From contig CP136891.1 in the NCBI GenBank assembly GCA_034359265.1, positions 55,444,501-55,508,500 on the forward strand: DNA of 64,000 nucleotides. Reading direction: 5' to 3'. This DNA is from Canna indica (taxonomy: Eukaryota > Streptophyta > Magnoliopsida > Zingiberales > Cannaceae). Below the pieces are notes generated by a model. The model saw only the letters and a program-made list of their open reading frames with translations, ran no database searches and was not told the DNA's origin. Each line of letters starts with the position of its first letter. Position 1 is the stretch's first letter. This document shows, one piece after another, positions 46,244-57,117 of the stretch. Both the position numbers and the translations under genes were made by a program.

Positions 46244-48551
46244 TGTCACGCCCCAACTCAGGGTCACGTGACCGGCCAGGGTATACGTGCCTATACCCCA
46301 CAGCCAAACCCATGCACATGCCAACTCAACAAATAAATAATAGCGAAAAGAAATAACATGTTTTATTTCAAATGAAAAGCAAACTAAAACAGAGTTTATT
46401 TCAAATAGTTTAACTGATACATAAAGTGCGAAAATAACAAATTAAGTTCAACATTTTAAAAGTCCAAATACAATAAAGTCTGAAATAAATGACATAAATG
46501 CCCCTCAGGGGCTACAACTCTAAATCAAACCAATAAAAGTGCATGACCACTACCAAAAGACTCGACTACGATCCTAACTAGGACTGCTATGAGATCATGC
46601 GGCTTTTCTGCCCTCCAGCTGCGCCAAGTGCTCTGGCCCACCTCATCGGTCAGGCTCTATAAAATAAAACAACGACATCGGGTGAGTTCAAAGAACTCAG
46701 TGAGCGATTCTACCAACCCCCATAATAAAACAATACAGAGATAAACAATAGCATAACATCCAACTCTACATGAATAAGGTCACGAAAGTGTGACTAGCTA
46801 TCAGGCCATCGGGCCACTACCTGCCCGAAGGCAGCCAACACTCATACAGTGAAGAACAACAGGCCTAAGCCTATCATACCCTAAAGCAACGACACATACT
46901 AGGATAATCGAAAAGGCCCTCCGAACTTATCCTAGTATACAGAAACTCGAGAGCAATCGGGAAAGGTCATTCGAACTTGCTCGATGAGACGCGTAGGGAC
47001 AATCGGGATTCGCCCATCCGAACTTGTCCCTTTAAGATATCATAGAAGTAATCGGGTAGGCCTTCCGAACTTACTCCTATAAGATATCCCAGGAATAATC
47101 GGGTAGGCCATCCGAACTTATTCCTTAACAAACCACCTCGGGGATAATCGGGTAGGCTCTCCGATCTTATCCCATGAGGCCAAACCAGAACAACCGAGAA
47201 AGACCTTCCGAACTTATTCTGCAGGTTGGGAATTAGTCATCCAACCTCCCGGGTTTAGCCTGCAATCCGGCTCCTCTACGAGCCTCTCCATCATTCATAA
47301 ATATATGACGCACCATGACCTAAATCACGACTCTCCTACGGTGTCTTAGGGTGATCCTATTGAAAAGTGTCTCAGCACTCCAAAACCTGATCCCAATTCC
47401 TAGACCCGTAATGTCATAAATATGTGTGGTTTTATTTCATGCATAAAATTCTCATGTTGGTTTATAATAGATTATGCTGACCCATTTTCCAATTTTAATT
47501 ATACAATTAAAATTTAGTTCACCATAATTAGAGTTTTATTTTAGGATTTTATTTTAGCTTACTGTTCTACCCGAAACTAATGTATCTAATCCGAATCTGA
47601 TCTCCAGAGTGTATCCTATGTTTCCAAATTATATTTTTTGGTCGAAACGATAGGTTACATGACTATGCTCAGATAAATACACACTTCACAGCAAATAATT
47701 TAAAAACAACACAGATTCATCATTTCAGCATGCAATTTCAGCAACATCAAATTTCAGCATAGCATAAGAAATAAATCTGAAATTTCCAAAAATTAAGCAC
47801 TTAAATATTATTTAAACAGAATATAAATCTTGAGATAATTTTCTTAATTTTCATGCTTAACAACAAGGCCAACAAGCACTAATAAGATCATGAACAAGAA
47901 CAAGCATTAAGAATAAGAACCCCTCTTTCAAGAACCCTCATGGCATCAATCTCAAGATTCAATTTTTACTTAAACATGATTTTTATCTAAAATCACAGGT
48001 TACATACAAGAGGCATGCTTGAACACATAGGAACTCGATTTCATAAGCAATATAAAATACGGATCTCAAAAACACCAAAAACTTCCATTTACGCATTTTA
48101 CCGAACACCTTGAGGGCACCCAAGATTCAGAGAGGAAGGGGGCGGCGGGTGGCTGCTCCTTTCTCCTCTTGCTTGTGTGGCTCCAAATAAGGAGCCACAA
48201 GCCAAGGGGAGGGGTTTTTATATTCCCTCCTCTACCCTAAGTCCACTAGCCCCTTATCAAATCTGCATCCGCCTCAGGCCGAACTCGAACCCGCTATCTT
48301 AAATTAACTCATTCTAATCTCACGATGAACTATAGATAACCACATAAGCTAAATAATTATGCATACACAACATAAACTTTAAATAAATTTAACTATTCAA
48401 GCAAAATGTCATATTCATAATCCTATTTACCCGAGCTCGCAAGCTCGCACCGAACCATGAGTCGACTCAGCTCGACCTCGAACTAGTCCGCTAGGCTGGC
48501 AAACACAAATCATAAGAGGAAAAAATAAAATAAAATATTTAGGATATTACA
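46244..48551 (-). mobile_element. Tekay/Del-like gypsy solo LTR, copy 2 (reverse)
   Basis: On the minus strand it begins TGTAATATCCTAAATATT and ends GGGGCGTGACA, giving TG...CA ends of a 2.3-kb LTR homologous to 2958-5717. TCAAT precedes it at 46239-46243 and GTCAAT follows, a 5-bp duplication displaced by one base. A degenerate tandem array occupies 46911-47225. The promoter-like TATAAAAACCCC on the minus strand near 48215 matches that of copy 1. No internal region is present, so it arose by LTR-LTR recombination or is a solo remnant. Confidence 0.75.
46911..47225 (-). repeat. Degenerate tandem array inside the gypsy LTR
   Basis: Units of about 50-60 bp share AATCGGGTAGGC followed by TCCGAACTTA; this is the reverse complement of the array at 4740-5075. 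Confidence 0.65.
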
Positions 48552-48855
48552 GTCAATAATCTGTCACAAAGTGATTTTATATTCTCATTTTGTCCACCAA
48601 ATTTTGATGAAAAATATATTTTTGATCATAGATATTTGTAACAAATTTTATGATAGAAATTTTTTCGTCACATATTTTTATGACGAACACGCCCATCACA
48701 AAGGTGCAAATTGAGCATAATGAGAAGGTTTTTAATTACGCGCGTAGAAGTTTTCGTCATTGATACCCTTTATACCCATTTTTCTTATGGTGAATGTCGT
48801 AATCTAATAACTCATATGCTTCATGCAAGAAAATTGTAGTTGAATTCCATTGAGA

Positions 48856-49265
48856 TGTTAATTATTGATGTATCTGTAAGATATATTTTTTGATTAATTA
48901 AATTATTATTTAATTGAAAGAGTGTGACCATTCATAAGGATTGTAACGAAGAGATGTGTTTACCCTCTCACCTACTATAAATAAGGGTCATGGTCTTCTC
49001 TCCACCCAACACATTTAGTAATAATACATTGACTCTATCTACATTGTACTTTAAGAAAGAGATTAGAGAGAGAAACCAATGTCCTATTGTTTGAGTGTTT
49101 AAGTATTTGATTCAATCGATGATTTTTGGATTACAAAGAGTTCGTCGTAAATTAAGTCTATGGAGAAAGGTACGTTCTCTTGAATAATAATTTTATTCTC
49201 ATGTGAAAAATATGAAATTTTAGATTCTTGATTATAAATTTTCGCATATTAAAATTAAACTTACA
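48856..49265 (+). mobile_element. 5' LTR of a Ty1/copia element
   Basis: About 410 bp from TGTTAATTATTGATG to AAACTTACA, followed after two bases by a tRNA-Met primer-binding site. A TATA box (ACTATAAATAAGG, about 48974) lies 110-120 bp into the LTR. The internal region continues to 62896 with two large insertions, and no 3' LTR is in the window. Confidence 0.7.
48973..48984 (+). promoter_or_regulatory. Copia LTR TATA box
   Basis: CTATAAATAAGG lies after the CCCTCTCACC motif, in the usual U3 position for a short copia LTR. Confidence 0.55.
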
Positions 49266-49267
49266 CG

Positions 49268-49280
49268 TGGTATCAGAGTA
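49268..49280 (+). promoter_or_regulatory. Primer-binding site for initiator tRNA-Met
   Basis: TGGTATCAGAGTA, complementary to the 3' end of plant initiator tRNA-Met (usual TGGTATCAGAGC), sits two bases after the LTR end. One mismatch is visible. Confidence 0.85.
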
Positions 49281-50080
49281 CTTGCGAAGAATTTGTGTTT
49301 TTCCATTAAGTTAATAGTGCATGTCTTTTTCATGATTGACATTGATTGCTTTTTCCATTAAATACTTTTTTCTTAAAGTGTTATCTATGCATATGAAAAC
49401 AAAGGGCATATATATTATTGCTTTCATTAAATTTTGTTATTAATTAATGACGATGAAAGTAAAATGAGAGAAGAGATAAAGCAAAGTGATTTTGACTATT
49501 ATTTCAATTAAGTGGTTGAAGTTTAAATGACAATTTGACAGTTATTTGTCAAATGTACTTATTATTATTTTTTCTCTCGGTCATGTTTTGTTTTTTGGTT
49601 ATTTAGTTATTAAATATATTTTTTTGACTCTATGATTTGTTAGTCACCGAAGTGACGAAATCTTAAATGTGATAATTTTAAGTTGTAAAATTAAGTTTAA
49701 TTACTTATAAAATTGATACAATAAATGGCATTATGTAAGCAATATTTATAAGTAATTAAATTCATTATTATAATAATATTATAATTAAATGTTCTAATTA
49801 ATGAATATTATTATTGGTAATTAATATGTTTTGTTAGACTTTGTTTGCATATCCAAAGATAGTAAATAAGTCTAATTAACATATTCTATTACCATATTAA
49901 AGTTTTGAGTATCATTATGTTTTGTGTTTACATATATCTTAGGATCTCCTAAAGGAGAACTTTGATGTGTGTTTAATATTTGCTTCCATTATGTGAATCT
50001 GATTTTGTGTAGAATATATATCGCAGAATATATATATTTTTCTATTTGCAGTATCTGTTCCATTATCGATTCATTCGCAA
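49281..50080 (+). mobile_element. Copia 5' leader
   Basis: An A+T-rich untranslated leader of about 800 bp lies between the PBS and gag. It has no coding frame and is cut at 50080 by CACTA-2, with the CAA at 50078-50080 being the left target duplication. Confidence 0.6.
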
Positions 50081-50100
50081 TACTACTTGAAAAATGGTCA

Positions 50101-50465
50101 TCAGCAACGGCTGATGCCGTTGCTGAAGAGCATCAGCAACGGCTGAGCCGTTGCAATAGCGCCGTGACAGAAAGTCGCGTTGCTGATGACTTCGCAACGG
50201 ATCAGCAACGGCCGCTCGGGCCGTCGCTCAAAACATTATCAGCAACGGCCGCTCGGGCCGTCGCTAAAACTATTATCAGCAACGGGTTTGCAACAGACCC
50301 AGAGCCGTTGCTGATAACATTAATAGCAACGGCCGCTGAGCCGTAGCAACGCCGTTAGTAAAACTCCGTCGCTAAGCCGTTGCTGTAGGTCATCAGCAAC
50401 GGCTTTCGATACACTTTTAGCAACGGCTTTCCCACGGACGCCCGTGGGAAAGCCGTTGCAGATGA
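50101..50465. repeat. CACTA-2 subterminal repeats, 3' side
   Basis: More than ten copies of ATCAGCAACGG or its inverse GCCGTTGCTGAT, many in inverted pairs. These are the expected TnpA binding sites. Confidence 0.8.
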
Positions 50466-50766
50466 CGTATACCTGCAACCAGAAAATTTGAAAATTTCAA
50501 ATTTCCATTGATACATTGATACATTTATCTGATACATAACTCACACACCCATACCCTCATACACACATTCATTCACACATCACAAACACCTCATACACAT
50601 TCATTCACACGTCACAAACACACCAACATATATACATCAAAACAATTATACTTATATTGATAATTATCCACGATAGTATAAAAACAATTCAAATGCAAAA
50701 TTGAAGTATCAATATCCAAACAAAATAAGTTAAACAAGTTCAATATCCAAACAAAAAATCTCACGA

Positions 50767-52177
50767 TCAAGATGGAGGATGGTCTGGATTATATGGCGGG
50801 GTCTGGAGCGCTTGAGTGTACACCGGCGTGGACTGACTCGAGGACGATGGATTAGATGATGCCGAAGAGATGACTGGTTCGGGATGACCTGACAAGTTGC
50901 GTAGCATAGCTTCTATATTCGCCATCGTCTGACTCTGACGCTCCATCATCTCAGTCTGACGCGCGACCGTCTCCTCTAGTGTCCTTATCCTATTACTATG
51001 ATCATAACTGGATCTAGAGGTGGACGGCCGCTCACCAGCGACCGGAGGGGTCGGTGCCCCAAGTGGCCCTAGTACGGCTCGCGCATGACCACTATCTGCG
51101 AAGCCATATACGCGGCCATGGTCCCAGCCACCTGCGGCCTCGACCCACGATGCTGCGTCAAAGTCCTCGGGGGTACCCCCGCGCTGCACCACCGTCTGGC
51201 TGTAGGTCTCCTACTCGAGTTTGATTTTTTATTTAATATTTATCATAAAACTTAAATTATAAATATATAATGAATAATTTAAACAAATATATAATTACCA
51301 TAATGTATGCAGCGCGGTTGTGGATGTACTCCCCCGTCCCATGTGCTCGACGGTGAGTCCGCTCAAACACCGCCATCGGGGAGGGTCGCTGGACACTCCT
51401 GTCATCCGGTGTGACGCGCTGCTCCTACCGACATGCGATTTCTAGCCGCATTCCGAGAAACCTCCTGCCATCGATCCGTCGACCATATCCCCACGAGCTG
51501 GTCCCATATATCCAGAGTAATCCAACTGGGGCCGTATCCCCGAGTCTCCGCGATGTTAGTGGTCCCAGCTCGGGCCATCGCTTGGGACCGAGCCTGCCCC
51601 AGCTGCCTGTTGTACCTTGCCCGGGAAATAGCCTCCCAGGCAGCGTAAATGAAGGGCCTCTGGTCCTCGGCCCATGTATAGCGAGCCTGCAAAATAATAA
51701 TATCAGAACCAATATTAATATATCATCATGCATGTAAAAAATAATAATAATACGTGCCTCAAACTCGCGCCATAACATGTCGACGTGCTCGCTAGGCACG
51801 TGAGACCACGTAGGGCATGCCCCGTGCATGTATCGTCGAATAGTAGAAGAAATGCTCCTCGGCACTTCTTCTTGCTCGAACCTGCACAACAAAAATAAAT
51901 TTTAATATTATATTATGATATAATGAATTTGTAATGATTCATAATTCATGATATATTACCGCTCCCCAATCACGTTAATCAATCTACGTGACTCTGTGGC
52001 TGGTGGAGGCTGCCACCTGTTCGGCCCGCGTGGCCGCCTACGTCTGGATGTACTAGCCTCGGCAGTATCATCGGAATGAGGATCAGCAACAGGTGGATCA
52101 GCAGCATGAGTAAGTGCTGGAGTCTCACCGATCGGAGACTCCGAAACTCTCCTGCGTCGATAACCACGACCAGACAT
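50767..52177 (-). CDS. TnpA-like protein of CACTA-2 (multi-exon; probable frameshift)
   Basis: This is the En/Spm accessory protein, expected to bind the subterminal repeats. Inferred minus-strand exons are 52177-51960 (MSGRGYRRRRVSESPIG...RRRRPRGPNRW), 51881-51758 (FEQEEVPRSISSTIRRYMHG), 51686-51299 (ARYTWAEDQRPFIYAAWEA...ERTHRRAHGTGEYIHNRAAYIM) and 51210-50767 (ETYSQTVVQRGG...HGRVYGFADSGHARAVLGP, a Glu/Arg/Gln coiled-coil-like segment, then TPVYTQALQTPPYNPD). Exon 3 resembles the plant transposase_24-type region. The intron after 51758 starts GC rather than GT. In exon 3 the early frame (to ARHTG) and the later frame (ERTHRR) differ, implying a frameshift near 51400-51440. Exon limits come from comparison with CACTA-1. 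Confidence 0.65.
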
Positions 52178-52252
52178 ATCTGTCGAACAGACATATAATC
52201 AGATTATTGTATAAATAGTAGAGATATATTTAATAAAATATATACTTTACAA

Positions 52253-55200
52253 TTATTCTTCATCATCTGAATAATAATCTTCGAATTCTTCTTCTTCTTC
52301 CTCTTCTTCCTCTTCTTCATCTTCTTCATCTCCAGCTTCCTCAATTTCATGATCGTCATCATCAGCATATTCAACTTCTAATTGAATTGACGTTGTGTCT
52401 GCATCCTCGAGTATTGGAATAATACGATCCACAGCAGGAAGATCATCTTCTTGATAGAAACCAGGAGGATCATTTTCTCCTACTATCGGATCAATTTTTC
52501 CTCTACCTTTTGTCTTACAGACTACACGCCAATCCGCTCTATCTTTATTTCGAGCCGGATACTTCGCGTAATATACTTGTTCGGCTTGTGATGCCAATAT
52601 AAAAGGCTCATTTGCTGCCAATTTCGATTTGTAATTGACCTCAACAAGTTTGTATTTTGGATGAACTTTCATGCCCCTTTCTGTTGTATCGAACCAATGA
52701 CATCTAAATAGGATCACTGATTTCAAGCCGGAGTAGTGCAACTCTATCACTTCTTCCACCAGTCCATAAAAATCCATATCACATTCAACATAGGTTGTCC
52801 CTTTCACGCAGACCCCAGCATTCATCGTCTTTTTTGTAGATGAATATTCAAGTGTGTGAAATTTATACCCGTTAACAAAATATCCGCTATAGCACAACAC
52901 AAGTCGCGACGGTCCACTAACAAACTCAAATATTCTTTCATCTATTTTAGCTCTGTGATCTTTGCTGTAAGTCTGAATCCAAGTAGGGAAATCACGATTC
53001 CGTAATCTCTCCAATTCTTGATCGTTGTGAATAGAGTATTTTTGCACCATCTCAATGTCAAATATTTCAATGAATTGTTCAATCTCTGGACAATTGAGTA
53101 ATACATACAAGTGTGCCAAATGATACTCTTCATCGCTTAAGTGTCGAGATGGACGAGAACCAAAAGCACGACCAGAGTGACAAAATATATTTAAACGTCC
53201 ATCTGAATGTCGAACACCCCCGTCGACGTTACGTGGAAGATGATCAAATCTTGTATGTACTGTCGATTCAAAGTAAAATGAGCAGAATGTTGAAATTTCT
53301 TGGATGATATACGATTCAGATATTGATCCTTCAACAGCTGCGGTGTTCTTTACTTTTTTCTTCAGACGATTCATGTATCTTTCAAATAAGTACATCCAAC
53401 GATATTGAACGGGGCCACCAACTCGTGCCTCGTATGCCAAGTGTATCGGTAGATGCTCCATTGAGTCAAAAAATGCAGGAGGGAAAAACTGCTCCAGCTT
53501 GCATATGATTTCAACAATATTATTTTCAAGTGTTGACATATCTTCGACTCGAAGGACATTTGCACAGATGCTTCTAAAAAACATACTTAATTCAGTCAAT
53601 GGACCCCAAATATTATCAGGTAGAAGATCTCGAAATGCGATCGGAAGTAATCTCTGCATGAATACATGACAATCATGGCTCTTCATCCCTGATATTTTGC
53701 AATCATCGACGTTCACACATCGAGATAAGTTTGAAGCATATCCATCGGGTAATCTGAGTTCTTTTACCCATTGACAAACATCTTTGATCTGTTGTTTATT
53801 TAACACATATAGGGCCTTCGGTTTCAGATATCGTCCGTTGACCTCTTGTAACTCCAACTCTGGTCTTTTACAAAGTATTTTCAGATCATGTCGGGCTTTG
53901 ACATTATCTTTAGTTTTTCCAGAAATATCCATCACAGTGTTGAAAATATTATCAAACACATTTTTTTCAATGTGCATGACATCTAAATTATGTCGAATCA
54001 ATAATGAACTCCAATAGGGCAATTCCCAAAAGATACTTTTTTTCACCCAGTTGTGTGTTTGGCCAAAACCTGACACTCTTTCATTGCGACCAAATACTAT
54101 ATCTGGAAGTGCTGAAACACGTGCTAACATTTGTTCACCAGACAACATCGGTGGTGGCCCATCTCTTTCGACTCTGCCCTTAGTAAATTTATTACGATTC
54201 CTTCGATACTGGTGATTAACCGGTAGGAATCGACGATGACAATCAAAGAATGAGATTTTTCGTCCGTTCTGAAGACTGATTGATTTAGAGTGTTCCATAC
54301 AATATGGACAAGAGAGTCGGCCGTGAGTGCTCCAACCCGACAACATGCCGTACGCCGGGAAATCATTGATTGTCCACAAGACCGCGGCCTTTAAATTGAA
54401 GTTTTGCTTCCGATGACAATCATAAGTGACAGCTCCCTCAGTCCATAATGTTTTCAATTCATCTATCAAGGGTCTGAGAAATATGTCAATTTCTTTTCGC
54501 GGACCCTTAGGACCCGGAATAATCATCGAAAGATAAATAAATTCATCTTTCATGCACATTGACGGTGGCAAATTATAAACTGTCAGCAGCACTGGCCAAA
54601 CTGAATAAGGAGTTGCAGAATGTCCAAACGGATTAAAACCATCTGTGCACAATCCCAATCTGATATTTCTAGTATCCCTAGCAAATGAAGGATAACATGT
54701 ATCCAAATGTTTCCATGCTTCACTGTCAGATGGATGAGTCATTACTGTATCATCACGACTTCTTGCATGCCAACTCATGTAGGGGGCTGTCTTTTCCGAC
54801 ATGAATAACCTTTGAAGCCTCGGTGTTAGTGGAAAATACCGAAGCACCTTAAACGAGATATTTTTCTGTCGGACCGATTTCTTCTCCTTGTAACGAGGGT
54901 GTTGACATACAGGGCATTTATCCAACTGCACATTTTCTTTATAATATAAAATGCAGTTATTTTGGCACGCGTGTATTTTTTCGTACCCAAGCCCCAATTT
55001 TCTCATTAGCTTTTTAGTCTTATAAAAAGTAGGCTCAAACTTGTTATCAGTAGGCAGCATTCCATTAATCAATCCAGCAATCCGATCATACGCAACTCCG
55101 CTGATATTACAATCGGCCTTGATGCTTAAGAGCTGTGTCATTGCTGAAAACCTAGTGTATTTAGAACAATTCTCATACAAAGGTTCATCGGCAGCTTTCA

Positions 55201-55732
55201 ACATCTCGTAAAATTCTGCAGCTTCTTTATTCGATAATTCAATCTCTACCGCAGCCCCTACTTCTGTGATATCAACTGCTGTAGTATCTGGTGGGACTGA
55301 TGTCTGAAGATCTGGCCGATCAACATTATCATTCAGGTGGAATTGACCCCCAAGACTATCAAGTATCATAGTTCTATAGGGATTTGACCCCCTACATTGA
55401 CTGGATGAAGAAGCACCAGCAGAGGAAGATTCACCATATGTCTGAACGACAGGATTGCTCGACGTCCCGACTTCGCATGACTCCCCGTGACAAGTCCATA
55501 GAAAATATCTTGGTGCAAATCCTTTGGTATATAGATGCAGAGTGACAGTCTCCCGATCGAAAAATCGTCCATTTGAACAAATGCGGCACAGACATCGGAT
55601 TTGATCACCCATGCTAACGAAATTTCGATTCGAATAGGCAAAATTGAGGAAGTACGTTACGCCTAATCGAAACTCATTCGTTAAAGCTCCACGATCAAGA
55701 CGTCGGTACATCCAACTTCGATCAGCCGACAT
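52253..55732 (-). CDS. TNP2 transposase of CACTA-2 (intact frame)
   Basis: An uninterrupted frame of 1159 codons from MSADRSWMYRRLDRG. An upstream in-frame ATG at 55753 would add seven residues, but 55732 matches the family start (CACTA-1: MTEDRSWMY). Domains in order are Transpos_assoc (about 3-85, CLCRICSNGRFFDR), a Cys motif CPVCQHPRY (about 270), Transposase_21 (about 295-600, with SGWSTHGRLSCPYCMEH and NLDVMHIEKNVFDNI), DUF4218 (about 680-815), DUF4216 (about 967-1057, MNAGVCVKGTTYVECD) and an acidic Glu/Asp tail over the last 40 residues. Length and order match functional TNP2 proteins, which are thought to cut the element ends. No intron or stop is seen. Expression is not shown, but the protein could supply function to CACTA-3-type derivatives. 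Confidence 0.92.
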   Translation of the reverse strand: MSADRSWMYRRLDRGALTNEFRLGVTYFLNFAYSNRNFVSMGDQIRCLCRICSNGRFFDRETVTLHLYTKGFAPRYFLWTCHGESCEVGTSSNPVVQTYGESSSAGASSSSQCRGSNPYRTMILDSLGGQFHLNDNVDRPDLQTSVPPDTTAVDITEVGAAVEIELSNKEAAEFYEMLKAADEPLYENCSKYTRFSAMTQLLSIKADCNISGVAYDRIAGLINGMLPTDNKFEPTFYKTKKLMRKLGLGYEKIHACQNNCILYYKENVQLDKCPVCQHPRYKEKKSVRQKNISFKVLRYFPLTPRLQRLFMSEKTAPYMSWHARSRDDTVMTHPSDSEAWKHLDTCYPSFARDTRNIRLGLCTDGFNPFGHSATPYSVWPVLLTVYNLPPSMCMKDEFIYLSMIIPGPKGPRKEIDIFLRPLIDELKTLWTEGAVTYDCHRKQNFNLKAAVLWTINDFPAYGMLSGWSTHGRLSCPYCMEHSKSISLQNGRKISFFDCHRRFLPVNHQYRRNRNKFTKGRVERDGPPPMLSGEQMLARVSALPDIVFGRNERVSGFGQTHNWVKKSIFWELPYWSSLLIRHNLDVMHIEKNVFDNIFNTVMDISGKTKDNVKARHDLKILCKRPELELQEVNGRYLKPKALYVLNKQQIKDVCQWVKELRLPDGYASNLSRCVNVDDCKISGMKSHDCHVFMQRLLPIAFRDLLPDNIWGPLTELSMFFRSICANVLRVEDMSTLENNIVEIICKLEQFFPPAFFDSMEHLPIHLAYEARVGGPVQYRWMYLFERYMNRLKKKVKNTAAVEGSISESYIIQEISTFCSFYFESTVHTRFDHLPRNVDGGVRHSDGRLNIFCHSGRAFGSRPSRHLSDEEYHLAHLYVLLNCPEIEQFIEIFDIEMVQKYSIHNDQELERLRNRDFPTWIQTYSKDHRAKIDERIFEFVSGPSRLVLCYSGYFVNGYKFHTLEYSSTKKTMNAGVCVKGTTYVECDMDFYGLVEEVIELHYSGLKSVILFRCHWFDTTERGMKVHPKYKLVEVNYKSKLAANEPFILASQAEQVYYAKYPARNKDRADWRVVCKTKGRGKIDPIVGENDPPGFYQEDDLPAVDRIIPILEDADTTSIQLEVEYADDDDHEIEEAGDEEDEEEEEEEEEEEFEDYYSDDEE

Positions 55733-55805
55733 GATTCTGTCAATCAATGACAATTTCTTTGGTTAATGTCTTTAGGTGAGATTGTCCTATTCCATTCGGG
55801 ATTTA

Positions 55806-56000
55806 TGTTATTCGTACTGCACTTACGTTTTTATTTTAACTGTTAACTAATTATTCTAAATTTCGACAGCATCTCCCTACAGTTCTCCAAATACGCATAT
55901 CATCTGGGCGCGTATCGGAGAACAAGAGAGATGTTGCCGAAATTTAGAATAATTAGTTAACAGTTAAAATAAAAACGTAAGTGCAGTACAAATAACTATA
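55806..56000. promoter_or_regulatory. Long hairpin in the TNP2 leader of CACTA-2
   Basis: A near-perfect inverted repeat of about 95-bp arms begins at GTTATTCGTACTGCACTTAC and ends with its inverse GTAAGTGCAGTACAAATAAC. The tip contains TTCTCCAAATACGC and GCGTATCGGAGAAC. It ends about 75 bp upstream of the TNP2 start. Its tip is conserved in CACTA-1 (21590-21640) and the whole hairpin in CACTA-3 (30540-30720). RNA from it would fold into a long stem. Confidence 0.75.
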
Positions 56001-56199
56001 TTCCCAAATTGTCCAATCAGGGACAATTCAAGAATTGTACGTCGTATAAAAGATCATCAACTTCTTTTACACGAACATACAATTCCCGAACGGATCTAAG
56101 GTTTTGCTAAATCATATCCGATCGTCGATGCGTACGTGAAACATATCAACTCGTCGGAGGATGATTATTTTCTAAATGTTTCGAGACAGTTCGAGTCCA

Positions 56200-56645
56200 T
56201 ATTGGACGATTTCGGGGCGCGTCCGAAGTGGATGATTCCGGCGCGAGTCCGAAGTGGACGATTCTGGCGCGAGTCCGAATTGCACGATTCCGGCGTGCGT
56301 CCGAAGTGGACGATTCCGGCACGAGTCCGAATTGGACGATACCGGCGCGCGTCCGAAGTGGACGATTCTGGCGTGAGTCCGAAGTGGACGATTCCGGCGC
56401 GAGTCCGAATTGCACGATTCCGGCGCGCGTCCGAAGTGGACAATTCCGGCGCGAGTCCGAATTGGACGATACCGACGCGCGTCCGAAGTGGACGATTCCG
56501 GTGCGCGTCCGAAGTGGACGATTCTGGCGCAAGTCCGAATTGGACGATACCGGCGCGCGTCCGAAGTGGACGATTCCGGCGCGCGTCCGAAGTGGACGAT
56601 TCCGGCGCGCGTCCGAAGTGGACAATTCCGGCGCGCGTCCGAAAT
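56200..56645. repeat. 26-bp minisatellite (about 17 copies) in CACTA-2
   Basis: The unit GATTCCGGCGCGAGTCCGAA then GTGGAC recurs every 26 bp, with variants TTGCAC, TTGGAC and GATACC. Since 26 is not a multiple of three, each frame gives a 26-residue period, and several long frames without stops exist on both strands (56136-56648 plus, 56146-56625 minus). I regard these as repeat artefacts and not genes. Only one to three diverged units are seen in CACTA-3 (30905-30965) and CACTA-4 (8820-8870). Confidence 0.85.
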
Positions 56646-56764
56646 TAATCTAAACCGTAATAATTAATCTAACAAATTAAATAATTAATCTAAACAATTA
56701 ATTAACAATTATAAAATAATTAATTAACAATTATAACATAATATAAATTATATATATAAATTAT

Positions 56765-57090
56765 AAATTCCGGCGCCGGAGTCCACCCTCCGGCGCTGGC
56801 GTACAGTGGCCGGACACACTGTCCGGCCACTGCAGAAGGTCCGGCGGCGGCCATCGGCCGACCGCCGCCGGCCGAAACCCTAGAAATAGGGTTTCGGTCG
56901 GGTGATTCCTGTCGGCCGCAGGGAAGAGACGGCCGCAGGGAGGAGACATACCTGAACAAGTCAGAAGCAGCGGTCGGCGTCGTCGGCGTCGGCAGCAGCG
57001 ACAGCAGCGACAGCAGCGACAGCAGCGGCAGCAGCGGTGGCGAGTGGCGTCGGCAGGAGCGGCGGCGGCAGCAGCGGGAGGAAGAAGGGT
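56765..57090 (-). promoter_or_regulatory. GC-rich 5' region of CACTA-2
   Basis: This GC-rich stretch between the minisatellite and the subterminal repeats contains CCGGCGGCGG and CAGCAGCGA repeats (56985-57070) and GGGTTTCGGTCGGGTG. Counterparts occur in CACTA-3 (31280-31520). In En/Spm the promoter lies beside such a GC-rich first exon, so it is the likely transcription start region. Confidence 0.45.
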
Positions 57091-57117
57091 CGGGCGCGAG
57101 AGCGTGCCCTATATAAA

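Larger units (their letters stand above)
45491..48792. mobile_element. Non-autonomous CACTA element (CACTA-5) hosting a solo LTR
   Basis: The left end CACTACAAGAAAAATGAGCA pairs with the reverse complement of the right end, CACCATAAGAAAAATGGG. AAT flanks both ends (45488-45490 and 48793-48795). Subterminal CGTCACAAAATTCGTGAT and GTGACGA words occur at 45520-45790 and 48590-48740. No transposase is present. About 1.0 kb remains after removing the nested gypsy LTR (46244-48551). Confidence 0.75.

Noticed and set aside
56136..56667. A 170-residue repeat protein and several overlapping frames
   Set aside because: A 26-bp tandem repeat free of stops in many frames on both strands, with no start context or homologue, so a repeat artefact.
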